A stretch of DNA of 49,398 nt. Source: Chloroflexota bacterium (GTDB taxonomy: Bacteria > Chloroflexota > Dehalococcoidia > Lucifugimonadales > UBA1127). The position numbers and the translations under genes were made by a program. Location: positions 1-49,398 of the forward strand of contig JAPONS010000047.1 in the NCBI GenBank assembly GCA_026713825.1, in the 5' to 3' direction. Position 1 is the first letter of the stretch. Each line of letters starts with the position of its first letter. The notes below the pieces were generated by a model, which had not been told where the DNA came from, searched no databases, and saw only the letters and a list, made by a program, of their open reading frames with translations. Shown one piece after another: positions 26,993 to 34,756 of the stretch.

Positions 26993-27067
26993 GCGGGCGT
27001 AGCTCAGTGGTAGAGCCCTTGCTTCCCAAGCAAGTTGTCGTGGGTTCGACTCCCATCGCCCGCTCCA
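26993..27067 (+). tRNA. tRNA-Gly (anticodon CCC)
   Basis: A complete cloverleaf: acceptor arms GCGGGCG (26993-26999) and CGCCCGC (27057-27063), D-arm GCTCAGTGGTAGAGC, anticodon stem CTTGC/GCAAG around the loop TTCCCAA (anticodon CCC), and T-arm GTGGGTTCGACTCCCAT. The discriminator is U and the CCA end is encoded (27065-27067). It follows the glycine cleavage operon, perhaps by coincidence. Confidence 0.95.
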
Positions 27068-27093
27068 TCCTAGACAATGTCATACCAGACACA

Positions 27094-27125
27094 AGAAAAC
27101 CCCGCATGTGCATGCGGGGTTTTCT
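27094..27125. terminator. Bidirectional intrinsic terminator between tRNA-Gly and cysH
   Basis: AGAAAACCCCGCATG (27094-27108) and CATGCGGGGTTTTCT (27111-27125) are perfect complements, a 15-bp stem with a TG apex. The stem is flanked by U-rich tracts in either reading direction, so it can stop both the plus-strand tRNA transcript and the minus-strand cysH transcript. Confidence 0.9.
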
Positions 27126-27149
27126 ATTCTGCCAAGTTTCTGCCAGCCG

Positions 27150-27938
27150 CTATCCCCCGGGCGCGAGGTTCTTGAGGATGCTCAGAAAGCCCGGCTTCTT
27201 CTCGACCTGCGGCACATCGAAGTGCAGGCCGCACTCGGTCTTGTCGAAGCCCGCCCACCGGCCGGCCCGCGGGTCCTCACCAATCTGCACCGGGTGCGTG
27301 CAGTGCGTGCAGCCGAGGCTTGGGTAGCCCTGGTCGTTGAGCGGGTTGTAGGGCACGTCGTGCTCAGCGAGGTAGGATCGAGTCTGCGCCTCGTCCCACG
27401 CCGCCAAGGGGTTCACCTTCACCAGCCCGAACTTGGCGTCCCACTCGACGATGGCCACTTCCTTGCGCGTCGAGGACTGGTCGCGGCGGATGCCGGTGAT
27501 CCACGCGTCGAAGTCCTCAAGGGCGCGGGCCGTCGGCTCCACCTTGCGCAGGTCGCAGCACAGATTCGGGTCGCGGGACCAGAGCGCCTCGCCGTACTGC
27601 GCAGCCTGCTCCAGCGGCGTCAGCGCTGACTTGAACGCTTGCGGCTCGATGCCGTACCGCTCGGCGACGAGATCACGGAGCGCGTACGTCTCGGGGAACA
27701 GGAAGTCCGTGTCCGCGTAGAACACAGAGACCGAGCGGTCCAGCTTGAGCGTCATATCGAGCAGCGCCATGCCGCCCACACCGCCGAAGCTGCACGCCAG
27801 TGTGACCTTGCCGGGGAACTGCTTCAGCGCCCACGCCAGTATCTCCTCCGGCGTTGCGCCCTCCAGCCGCCTGTTGGCGTCTTCAAGCTCCTCTGCGGTC
27901 CACTGCCTCTTCTGCGGTTCCAGTGTTGCGTTCTGCAA
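27150..27938 (-). CDS. cysH: Phosphoadenylyl/adenylyl-sulfate reductase (APS reductase type)
   Basis: A 262-residue CysH that reduces activated sulfate to sulfite in cysteine synthesis. It has a PP-loop-type SFGGVGGMALLD near residue 50 and the Fe-S cysteines CC at 127-128 and CTHC at 210-213. This CCx(n)CxxC set marks the [4Fe-4S] APS-reducing type. The catalytic C-terminal Cys is in ECGLH (about 236). I chose TTG 27938, which has GGGAGG five bases upstream. The frame stays open to another TTG at 27974, but that lies inside the U-run of the leader terminator. Its leader encodes a Cys-rich peptide and a terminator. Confidence 0.93.
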   Translation of the reverse strand: MQNATLEPQKRQWTAEELEDANRRLEGATPEEILAWALKQFPGKVTLACSFGGVGGMALLDMTLKLDRSVSVFYADTDFLFPETYALRDLVAERYGIEPQAFKSALTPLEQAAQYGEALWSRDPNLCCDLRKVEPTARALEDFDAWITGIRRDQSSTRKEVAIVEWDAKFGLVKVNPLAAWDEAQTRSYLAEHDVPYNPLNDQGYPSLGCTHCTHPVQIGEDPRAGRWAGFDKTECGLHFDVPQVEKKPGFLSILKNLAPGG

Positions 27939-27978
27939 GGGTTCCTCCCAGTTCTGCTCTGTCTCGGCGTACAAAAAA

Positions 27979-28005
27979 ATCGCCCTGGCTCATCCGCCGG
28001 GCGAT
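27979..28005 (-). terminator. Attenuator terminator in the cysH leader
   Basis: On the minus strand ATCGCCC (28005-27999) pairs with GGGCGAT (27985-27979), extended inside by GGC/GCC with one bulged A, and is followed at once by seven U (27979-27973). It sits about 35 bases before the cysH start codon and downstream of the Cys-rich leader ORF. Its 5' half, CCCGGCGGA (28001-27993), is exactly complementary to a leader segment at 28066-28058, which gives a competing antiterminator. Confidence 0.8.
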
Positions 28006-28036
28006 TGCGTGATCTCTGCGTGCGTTCTGTGTAGTC

Positions 28037-28150
28037 CTAGCCGCTCAGACCCTCCATCCCGGCGGAAGCGGGCATACAACAGCAGCAACACACGCAACTG
28101 AAAGCTGTCGCGCTGTTGACAATCGTTTGTGCCTGCCGGGCCAAGGTCAT
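28037..28150 (-). CDS. Cysteine-rich leader peptide of cysH (candidate attenuator peptide)
   Basis: A 37-codon ORF starting at ATG 28150 (AGG-rich stretch 5-10 bases upstream) and ending with TAG at 28037, wholly inside the cysH leader. Its middle reads SCVCCCCCM: Cys codons at positions 19 and 21-25, six of seven codons (28096-28076). The start lies about 21 bases after the predicted transcription start. The downstream terminator and the complementary segment immediately after the Cys codons (28066-28058) fit ribosome-mediated attenuation, where a shortage of charged tRNA-Cys stalls the ribosome and lets cysH be transcribed. The ORF and pairings are seen; the mechanism is inferred. Confidence 0.75.
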   Translation of the reverse strand: MTLARQAQTIVNSATAFSCVCCCCCMPASAGMEGLSG

Positions 28151-28177
28151 CCGTACCTGCCTATTGATTTGTGACAG

Positions 28178-28206
28178 AGAATACAAGCGCTCTGAAAGCG
28201 TGTCAA
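28178..28206 (-). promoter_or_regulatory. Promoter of the cysH leader transcript
   Basis: On the minus strand TTGACA (28206-28201) and TATTCT (28183-28178) are separated by exactly 17 bases, close to consensus. The start point would be near 28171, giving a leader of about 230 bases before cysH. Confidence 0.85.
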
Positions 28207-28287
28207 CCCCTTGTTCCAAATTGCCTTCACTTGCCCCCATCGCCGGGCGTGCCGATAATGGCTGCGCATTCACGACAGGAGAAGGAA

Positions 28288-28581
28288 ATGCTCGCGGTGG
28301 TCCAGCGTCACGAGCTCGGCGGAGACGAGCATGTCCTGCCGCTCCTTCTTGAGGCCTACCCTATCGACACCGTCGGCCAGCTTCACTACTTCCTCGTGTT
28401 CTGGTGCCAGGCGGGCCGGGAGGCGATGACCGCCGCGATGGGCAAGGACCTCGTCGGCGATATGCTCGCTCTGCTTACCGAGTACGGCATCGACCCGGAC
28501 CGCTGCCGCCTCGAGGAGTCGGACGGCGATGAGGACCCCAGCATCGGTCCGCCGCCCGACTGGTTCAACCGCAGGGACTAG
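28288..28581 (+). CDS. Small conserved-looking cytoplasmic protein, unknown
   Basis: A 97-residue acidic protein starting at ATG 28288, chosen because AGGAGAAGGA lies directly before it; an ATG ten codons upstream lacks such a site. It reads MLAVVQRHELGGDEHVLPLLLEAY and ends with an acidic, proline-rich tail (DGDEDPSIGPPPDWFNRRD). No membrane segment or metal motif is seen (two isolated Cys). The family is not recognised. It lies between the cysH promoter region (divergent) and the convergent JAMM protease gene. Confidence 0.65.
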   Translation: MLAVVQRHELGGDEHVLPLLLEAYPIDTVGQLHYFLVFWCQAGREAMTAAMGKDLVGDMLALLTEYGIDPDRCRLEESDGDEDPSIGPPPDWFNRRD

Positions 28582-28596
28582 GCGCCTGCCGACGTG

Positions 28597-29082
28597 CTAC
28601 GCCTCCCCTGCAAAATGCGCAATCTCCACAAACGTCCGCGCATCGTCCGACCAATCGAACAGCTTGGCCTCGACAACACGCTCCTCGTCGACCCCCACGA
28701 CCAGTTGCTGCACGGGGAACATCTTGCCTTCGCCCCACGGGTCCGTCGCGTTCTCTATGTCCACATTGGAGAGATATGACCGGCCATTGGGGTGCGAGTG
28801 GTAGATGATGCGCGGTGGCTCATCCGAGTCGATGCCCTGGTTGAAGGCCAGCACGTCCTCCTTGCTGAACACGTACGCCGTCTCAGCACCGCGCATCGAC
28901 GCCGTCGGGTGGATTCCCTGCGATTGTGCGTTGTGGCAGGGCCGCACTGTCGTTACCGCGTCGCCATCGCGAGGGCCAGCCAGCCAGCCGCAGCATTCGG
29001 CCGGAAAGGACTCGCGGGCATGTGCGTATACCTCCTGCAGGATGTCTGGTGGAATGGTCAGGGGCACGGGGATATCGGACAT
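28597..29082 (-). CDS. JAMM/MPN-domain metalloprotease (M67 family)
   Basis: A 161-residue single-domain JAMM protein. The zinc motif is HSHPNGRSYLSNVD with His95, His97, Ser105 and Asp108, and the upstream acid is Glu29 in PAECCGWLAG. Bacterial relatives (Mec-like) cut a ubiquitin-like sulfur carrier, for example releasing cysteine from CysO-cysteine, and others process ThiS/MoaD-like proteins. No CysO or ThiS gene is in the window, though cysH is only about 650 bases away on the same strand. GAGGAG precedes the ATG. Confidence 0.88.
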   Translation of the reverse strand: MSDIPVPLTIPPDILQEVYAHARESFPAECCGWLAGPRDGDAVTTVRPCHNAQSQGIHPTASMRGAETAYVFSKEDVLAFNQGIDSDEPPRIIYHSHPNGRSYLSNVDIENATDPWGEGKMFPVQQLVVGVDEERVVEAKLFDWSDDARTFVEIAHFAGEA

Positions 29083-29237
29083 GCGTGACTCCTCGTTGTG
29101 GTGCTATTCACCATAGGAGTTGCGCCGTCAGCAGGCAAGTGGAGTCGAGAAAAATCCGACCACGGGCTAACCTTCCGCACGGCAATTCCGTTCCCAACCT
29201 TGAACACGTTCTGCTGAAGAAACTTCAGGGGGGAACA

Positions 29238-30551
29238 ATGAAGCGATTCTTGGGAATAGGGGCCTTGGCCCTTACGTTGGCTCTCATAGTGCCCGCCGCC
29301 GTGCTCGCCTTTTCGTCGACCCAGGATGACGGGCAGAGGTCGAGGGTCTCCGCCAGCGAGAACGACGGCTCGGCGGACTCCGGCGACAGCGACCCGAAGC
29401 CCTGGGCCGGCCTCTACGTCATGGAAGTCACTGAGCGGCTTGCCGAGAAGCTGGAAATTGACGCGGAAGACGGCGTCGCCGTTGTGAAGGTGGTAGAGGA
29501 CGGACCTGCGGATGACGCGGGCATCGAGCAGGGCGACATCATCGTGTCCATCGGCGACAGCAACATTTCCACGGTGTCAGACGTCCGGGACGCCGTAGGA
29601 GCGGCGTCTGTAGGCGACACGCTCGCATTCACCATCAAGCGCGACGGGAGCGAGTCCACCTACAACGTTACCGCCGGCGAGATGCCCGCCGCTGACAGAG
29701 GCCGAGGATTTATGCACAGAGGGAAGTCCGGCATCATGGGCCCGTCAGGCGTTGGCGCCGTCATCGCATCGCTCAACGCTGACCTCGCCGAGAAGTTGGA
29801 GATCGAGACCGAAGAGGGCGTGGTCATTGTGAAGGTAACCGCAGACGGCCCCGCAGACGACGCCGGTCTGCAGTCGGGCGACGTCATCGTCTCCATTGGT
29901 GGAAACACAGTCGAAACCGTCTCCAATGCCGTGACGGCCGTACGCGACGCGGATGTAGGCGACACCCTCACTTTCGTGGTCGACCGCGAAGGCGAATCAG
30001 CCAACCTCTCGTTCGACGTCACTGTCGAGGAAGGCTATGGTCTCCGCGGCGCAAGCCTGAACTTGCGTGGGCTCGGAAATTTCCGGGGCGTCCTGTCCGG
30101 CGACGAGGAAGGGCCGGTCGACATCACGGTCAGCAAGGTCACGGTTTCAGCGATCGGCGAGGACTCCGTGACGCTGACTCCCACTGAGGATGGCAACGAC
30201 GACATCACCGCCACGGTTACGAACGATTCCATGATCTTCAAGGACGGCGGGAAGGCCGAACTCAGTGACCTGGCCGTCGACGACGAGGGGTACGCAGTCG
30301 TCATTGACGGTGACCTGTCGGTCCTCTTCATCGGCGCCCTGGACGATATTGGCCGCGGCCATAGGCGCTTTGGACGCTTCGGTGGCGACGGTGGTGACGA
30401 CGCCACTACATCCCGCCGGTTCAGCCGCGGTTTCGGCGGCGGCGCCCTCACGCTGCCGCCCGGATTCTCCGGCGGTCGAGATTTCCTCGGTCCGCTTAGC
30501 GGGCTGGAGGGCACGTTGGAGCGTCCGCCGCAGGGTGAGACCACCACGTAG
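29238..30551 (+). CDS. Secreted protein with two tandem PDZ domains
   Basis: A 437-residue exported protein. It has a signal peptide (about 1-24, MKRFLGIGALALTLALIVPAAVLA, in part), an acidic Ser/Asp linker and PDZ1 (about 58-146). PDZ2 (about 170-262) closely repeats PDZ1: LAEKLEI, then VVKV, DGPADDAG, GDIIVSIG versus GDVIVSIG. The C-terminal region (about 290-437) is beta-rich, then Gly/Arg-rich. No protease domain is fused, so it resembles a free-standing PDZ module related to HtrA C-termini. The start is the ATG at 29238, after AGGGGGGAAC. It is followed by a strong terminator. Confidence 0.85.
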   Translation: MKRFLGIGALALTLALIVPAAVLAFSSTQDDGQRSRVSASENDGSADSGDSDPKPWAGLYVMEVTERLAEKLEIDAEDGVAVVKVVEDGPADDAGIEQGDIIVSIGDSNISTVSDVRDAVGAASVGDTLAFTIKRDGSESTYNVTAGEMPAADRGRGFMHRGKSGIMGPSGVGAVIASLNADLAEKLEIETEEGVVIVKVTADGPADDAGLQSGDVIVSIGGNTVETVSNAVTAVRDADVGDTLTFVVDREGESANLSFDVTVEEGYGLRGASLNLRGLGNFRGVLSGDEEGPVDITVSKVTVSAIGEDSVTLTPTEDGNDDITATVTNDSMIFKDGGKAELSDLAVDDEGYAVVIDGDLSVLFIGALDDIGRGHRRFGRFGGDGGDDATTSRRFSRGFGGGALTLPPGFSGGRDFLGPLSGLEGTLERPPQGETTT

Positions 30552-30580
30552 CAGGCCAAAGACCACAGCCCCTCCTAGCA

Positions 30581-30612
30581 GGAGAGGCCGGTTCACGCCG
30601 GCCTCTCCTTTT
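30581..30612 (+). terminator. Intrinsic terminator after the PDZ gene
   Basis: GGAGAGGCCGG (30581-30591) pairs perfectly with CCGGCCTCTCC (30598-30608) around a six-base loop, followed by TTTT. Confidence 0.9.
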
Positions 30613-30759
30613 GCTTTAAATAGAAATCATTGAGCAGGTGTATAGACATAAGGACGTTGCAGCAGGACAATGGTTGCAATACGCGCATTGCCAGACCCTC
30701 ATCGACCGTGTGGCAACCCGGAACTGATACGGCCGTGGTCTGCAGACGAAGGAGGTTCC

Positions 30760-32571
30760 ATGTTTAGCAGTTCTCTGCTCAGAAAGGTAGCCATTCTGGC
30801 CGCCCTGGCTTTGGTCTTGAGTGTGCTCGCAGCCTGCGGCAGTGACACCACCACCTCCACAACCACTACTGCTACGTCCTCTGGGTCCTCTGCTGCACCC
30901 CAGCAACCCCAAGCGCCGATGCCCGCTGAGGCGCCCTCGGGCGTCTTAGCTGACGTCGGGGCTCCCCAGGCGCCGGAAGCTCCTCAGGATCCCGTCGTAA
31001 TCACCCCGCCAAGTATGGTGGAGCCTACGGTCGACCGAGTGGTCATTGCTTTCCCCGCACCTTCCACCGAGGGCAACGACCCGAACTTCGACTTCAGTTC
31101 ACCACCCAGCGTGCAGCTCCGGCCCATGTATGAGTATCTGGTCGGTGTGAACCCGGAGACCGGCGCCTTTGAGCCGCAGCTCGCCGAAACATGGTCCGTC
31201 GAACCGGACGGTTTCGGCTTGCGCTACAAGCTTCGTCAGGGCGTCGAGTTTCACAATGGTTGGGGCACCGTCACGACTGCGGACGTTCAGCACGCGCATT
31301 GGAGCATCTCACGGGATGACTCTCTTCACGGCTTGGCAGCCCAGTTTCGCCGGGAGATTACAGAGATTCAACGGATCAACGATCTGGAATTCGTAATCCG
31401 ACTGAACAAGGCCAACCCCGGCAACTTCAACGGCATCTCCCAGCTTATTGGTGGCTGGGAAATCTCCAGCAAGACCATGTACGACGAAATCGGTCAGCCG
31501 ACGCTCGCGGAACAGCCAATCGCCGGGACCGGGCCCTACAAGTTCTCTGAACGGCAGCAGGGTCAATACGTCCGGTTTGCGCGGCCCTCCAACCCTCACT
31601 GGCGCGTTACCCCTGACTTCCCTGAATTGGAGATCCGCTAGACCTCAGAGGCCTCTACCCGGCTGGCGGCATTGCTGACGGGAGAGATTCACCTGACTCC
31701 CATTCCCTCGGACCTGGAAGCCCAGGTGATTAGCTCGGGTGGACGCCTCCTCAGCGGGAACGTCCCAGGTTTCCGCACTTTTTTCAACTTCCAGGGGTCA
31801 TGGTGGACTGACCACGGGGACCCGTCCTCCGGACGCAAGTTCCCGGACAGCCCTTTGCTCGACCAGAATGTGCGCAAGGCGTTGAGCAAAGCCATCGACC
31901 GCGCCGCGCTTAACGAGGCCTTCTTTGGCAACGAGGCGGAGCAAGGGGTCCACAGCCACTTCCATCCCAGCCGGCTTGGCTGGAACCCGGCTTGGGTTGA
32001 CAGGTTTGACGCCGAATACGGGTACGACCCTGCTGGCGCGCGTGCGGCCCTGGCGGAAGCGGGCTACAACGCCGACAACCCGTTGGAGACGAACCTGCAC
32101 CTGATCAACCTCACCACGTACGCCGGTTCTCTTGACCTCATTGAGTCCGTGTCTGGGTTCTACTCCGACATTGGTGTGAAGGCAAACCTGATCACCCTGG
32201 ACCCGGCCACAAGGAACGCCAAGTCCCGCGCCCACGAGTTCGACAACCACATCGGCCCCGTCTCCACGTCATCGGACATATTCCTGGCCTCGCGGGTCTA
32301 TATGACCTCGTCCCACCCGGTGGCGGGCAACTATCAGGATGCGGAGATCAACGGGTACTACACGGAAGCCACGTCAACATTGAGCTTGGAAGGTCAGGAC
32401 GCCGCGCTTCGCAAGTTGGGTGACCGTTCCTTCGGTCTCAACCAGTCAATCCCACTGTTTTGGATCCCGGCAAAGATTGCGATTGACCCCAGCGTCGTTG
32501 CGGACTACGTGTTCCCCGGCAACATCTCCGGCACTTGGACGCACATGTACAACATCCAGGCTGCCCAGTAG
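30760..32571 (+). pseudogene. Oligopeptide-type ABC substrate-binding lipoprotein interrupted by an amber codon
   Basis: The frame from ATG 30760 (GGAGG four bases upstream) runs to TAG at 31639-31641 and continues in the same frame to 32571, 603 residues if read through. It has a signal peptide and lipobox LAAC, a Thr/Pro/Ala-rich linker, then an SBP family 5 domain (AETWSVEPDGFGLRYKLRQGVEFHN, in part). The neighbour at 32729-34633 is a clear paralogue with Trp at the interrupted site (EIRW versus EIR-stop), so TGG became TAG. No other lesion is visible, implying recent inactivation, suppression, or a sequence error. No permease or ATPase genes are nearby. Confidence 0.8.
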
Positions 32572-32596
32572 CCTGAGTTTCACAGCAACTAACGGT

Positions 32597-32633
32597 AACG
32601 CCCCTGGGGGTACGCCTCCGGGGGCGTTTCTTT
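32597..32633 (+). terminator. Intrinsic terminator after the first binding-protein gene
   Basis: AACGCCCC-T-GGGGG (32597-32610) pairs with CCTCC-G-GGGGCGTT (32615-32628) around TACG, a 14-bp stem with two wobble pairs, followed by TCTTT. Confidence 0.85.
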
Positions 32634-32728
32634 ATGCAACCGCCTCAGGTATAATCGCGGCAATTTCAGCAGCTCCGTCCGGCCTTCAGCAGATCGGGCA
32701 AGCCGTTAGGGACAGTTGGGGGGCCACG

Positions 32729-34633
32729 ATGGGCAAGCGGGCATGTCTAGTTTTTGCCGCAGCAGCGCTGGCGTTGGGCGCTCTGGCTGGCTGCGGTGTT
32801 GAGGAGGAGCGGGTCACCGAGCAGGCGCCCACGCAGGATTCAACCCCGGCTCTCCAGACGCCAACGGCAGTAGTGGCAGTGCCAGCCACACCCATCACGC
32901 CGCCGCCGATCATCCCCACTGCGGTGCCAACAGCCAGCCCTGAGCCTGTCGGCAGCGCGACCCCGATGCCGTCGTCAACGGCGACACCCGCCACAGCCGT
33001 GCCCGCCCCGATGGAGACCCCCATCTCCGTTGCAGCACCCAGCGAGGACGCTACCGTCACCGTTCCGATCCTTGTGCCCGTGGTAGAGCGTGTGGTGTTT
33101 GCGCAGCCAGCCCCATCAGCAGAGGGGTGGGACCCCAACTTTGACTTCGGCCCGCCGGATGACGTGCAGACCCGTCCAATGTATGAGCACCTTGTCGAGG
33201 TCGACCCCGTCACGGGCGCCTTCCAGCCGGCGCTTGCCACGGCATGGAGCTTCGAGCCGGGGGGCCTCGGCATCCGCTTTCAGCTACGCGAGGGTGTTCA
33301 GTTCCACGGCGACTGGGGCGAATTCACCGCCAAAGACGTCGTCCATACCAACTGGAGCATCTCTCGGGAGGGCTCCGGCAACAACGCGTCCGTCTACTTC
33401 CGCTCTATAGTGAAGGAGGTGGAGGCCGTGAACAACTATGAAGTCGTCATCCGGATGACGCAGTCGGATACGGACTTCCCGCGTGCGATTGCGCCCCTTC
33501 AGGGCGCGTTTGCACTCACCAGCAAGGCCAACTACGACGAGGTGGGGCAACCGGCGCTTACGGGACCGCCGTCGGCGGGGACGGGCCCCTACATGCCCGT
33601 GGAGCGGGCTCCCGGAGAGTACATCATTTATGAGGAGGCCCCTCATGAGCACTGGCGCGGGCCTGTCGATTTTCCGGAAATGGAGATCCGTTGGGTCGAT
33701 GACGACTTGGTCCGCCTTGCCTCACTGCTGGCAGGTGAGGTGCACATTGCACCCATCGCCCCCGGCGAGGAGCGAGCCGCTGTCGAACAAGGCATGGTGA
33801 TGGTGCAGGGCAGCGCGCCGGACACCCGCATCTATCTGGACTTCATGGGGTCGTGGTGGAATACCCACGGGGACCCATCGTCCGGGCGGAAGCACTCCCA
33901 CAGTCCGCTGTTGGACCGGAATGTCCGCGCCGCCATGAGCAAGGCCCTGGACCGTGACGCCATCAACGAATTCATTTTTGAGTTCGCCGGAGACAATGCA
34001 GTGTCTGGCCATTTCCATCCCTCGCGGCCCGGCTGGAACGACGATTGGGCAGAGCGCTTCCCGGAGGAGTACAGCTACGACCCGGAAGGCGCCCGTGGAT
34101 TGCTGGCTGCGTCCGGTTACTCCCCGTCCCACCAGCCGCAGGTCGACCTGTATTACGGCGCCCTTCCGGCTTACCCCTGGGGTAATGATCTAATCGAGGT
34201 CGCAGGCGCGTTCTTCCTTGACGTTGGGGTCAGGGTCTCTTTCGTTGTCATGGACGAGACGGAGCGCAACGATCTGGCGCTGGCGCACGAGTTCGACAAC
34301 CGGGTCAACCTCGTTGTGACTTCCACAACGCTGCTGGAAGCCGGCCGGCTGCATATGACGTCACTGGACCCGGTCGCCGGCAACCACCAGGACGCGCACA
34401 TCAACGCCGCATACAACGCGGCAGCAGCCGCGCTGTCGCCGGAGGACCAGGATGAAGCGTTCCGGGCTCTAGGCGACCTGGTATTCGAGGAGTACGCGCA
34501 CATCCCGCTCTTTTGGCTTCCGACGTGGGTGGCTGTCAACCCGGACATCGTCAGCAGCTACACATTCGCGGGCAATGCCTCGGGCAGCTGGGGGAGCTTC
34601 TACAGCATCGGAGCGGTGGAGAAAGAGCAGTGA
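32729..34633 (+). CDS. Oligopeptide/nickel-type ABC substrate-binding lipoprotein
   Basis: A 634-residue extracytoplasmic binding protein starting at ATG 32729 (GGGGGG upstream). It has a signal peptide ending in the lipobox LAGC, a long low-complexity Ala/Pro/Thr linker (about 25-125), then an SBP family 5 domain: WDPNFDFGPPDDVQTRPMYEHLVEVD, AWSFEPGGLGIRFQLREGVQFHGDW and AMSKALDRDAINEFIF (in parts). It binds a peptide-like or other solute; the ligand is unknown. It is a tandem paralogue of the interrupted gene upstream. The membrane subunits are not encoded nearby. Confidence 0.9.
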   Translation: MGKRACLVFAAAALALGALAGCGVEEERVTEQAPTQDSTPALQTPTAVVAVPATPITPPPIIPTAVPTASPEPVGSATPMPSSTATPATAVPAPMETPISVAAPSEDATVTVPILVPVVERVVFAQPAPSAEGWDPNFDFGPPDDVQTRPMYEHLVEVDPVTGAFQPALATAWSFEPGGLGIRFQLREGVQFHGDWGEFTAKDVVHTNWSISREGSGNNASVYFRSIVKEVEAVNNYEVVIRMTQSDTDFPRAIAPLQGAFALTSKANYDEVGQPALTGPPSAGTGPYMPVERAPGEYIIYEEAPHEHWRGPVDFPEMEIRWVDDDLVRLASLLAGEVHIAPIAPGEERAAVEQGMVMVQGSAPDTRIYLDFMGSWWNTHGDPSSGRKHSHSPLLDRNVRAAMSKALDRDAINEFIFEFAGDNAVSGHFHPSRPGWNDDWAERFPEEYSYDPEGARGLLAASGYSPSHQPQVDLYYGALPAYPWGNDLIEVAGAFFLDVGVRVSFVVMDETERNDLALAHEFDNRVNLVVTSTTLLEAGRLHMTSLDPVAGNHQDAHINAAYNAAAAALSPEDQDEAFRALGDLVFEEYAHIPLFWLPTWVAVNPDIVSSYTFAGNASGSWGSFYSIGAVEKEQ

Positions 34634-34677
34634 AGCGCGCCTTAACAGGACAGGAGTGAAGGGGCGCCCCGTCCAAA

Positions 34678-34706
34678 TTGACGCCCTTACCTCGCGCGTG
34701 TATGCT
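34678..34706 (+). promoter_or_regulatory. Promoter of the Rieske oxygenase gene
   Basis: TTGACG (34678-34683) and TATGCT (34701-34706) with a 17-base spacer, about 50 bases before the start codon. Confidence 0.7.
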
Positions 34707-34756
34707 CGCCCGCAATAGCCAGACTGGCTGCAACCGCGACGACGGAGGGAAAGAAC

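Noticed and set aside
27975-28170. SAM riboswitch in the cysH leader
   Set aside because: No SAM riboswitch core is recognisable; the Cys-rich ORF with its paired terminator explains the leader better.
28151-28273. A longer, 78-codon version of the Cys-rich ORF
   Set aside because: Its start would lie upstream of the -35/-10 elements at 28206-28178, so the transcript would not include it.
31639-31641. Pyrrolysine or reassigned TAG in the first binding-protein gene
   Set aside because: TAG ends many genes here (tuf, nusG, rplK, argS), and the paralogue has Trp at the site; a simple nonsense change is more likely.
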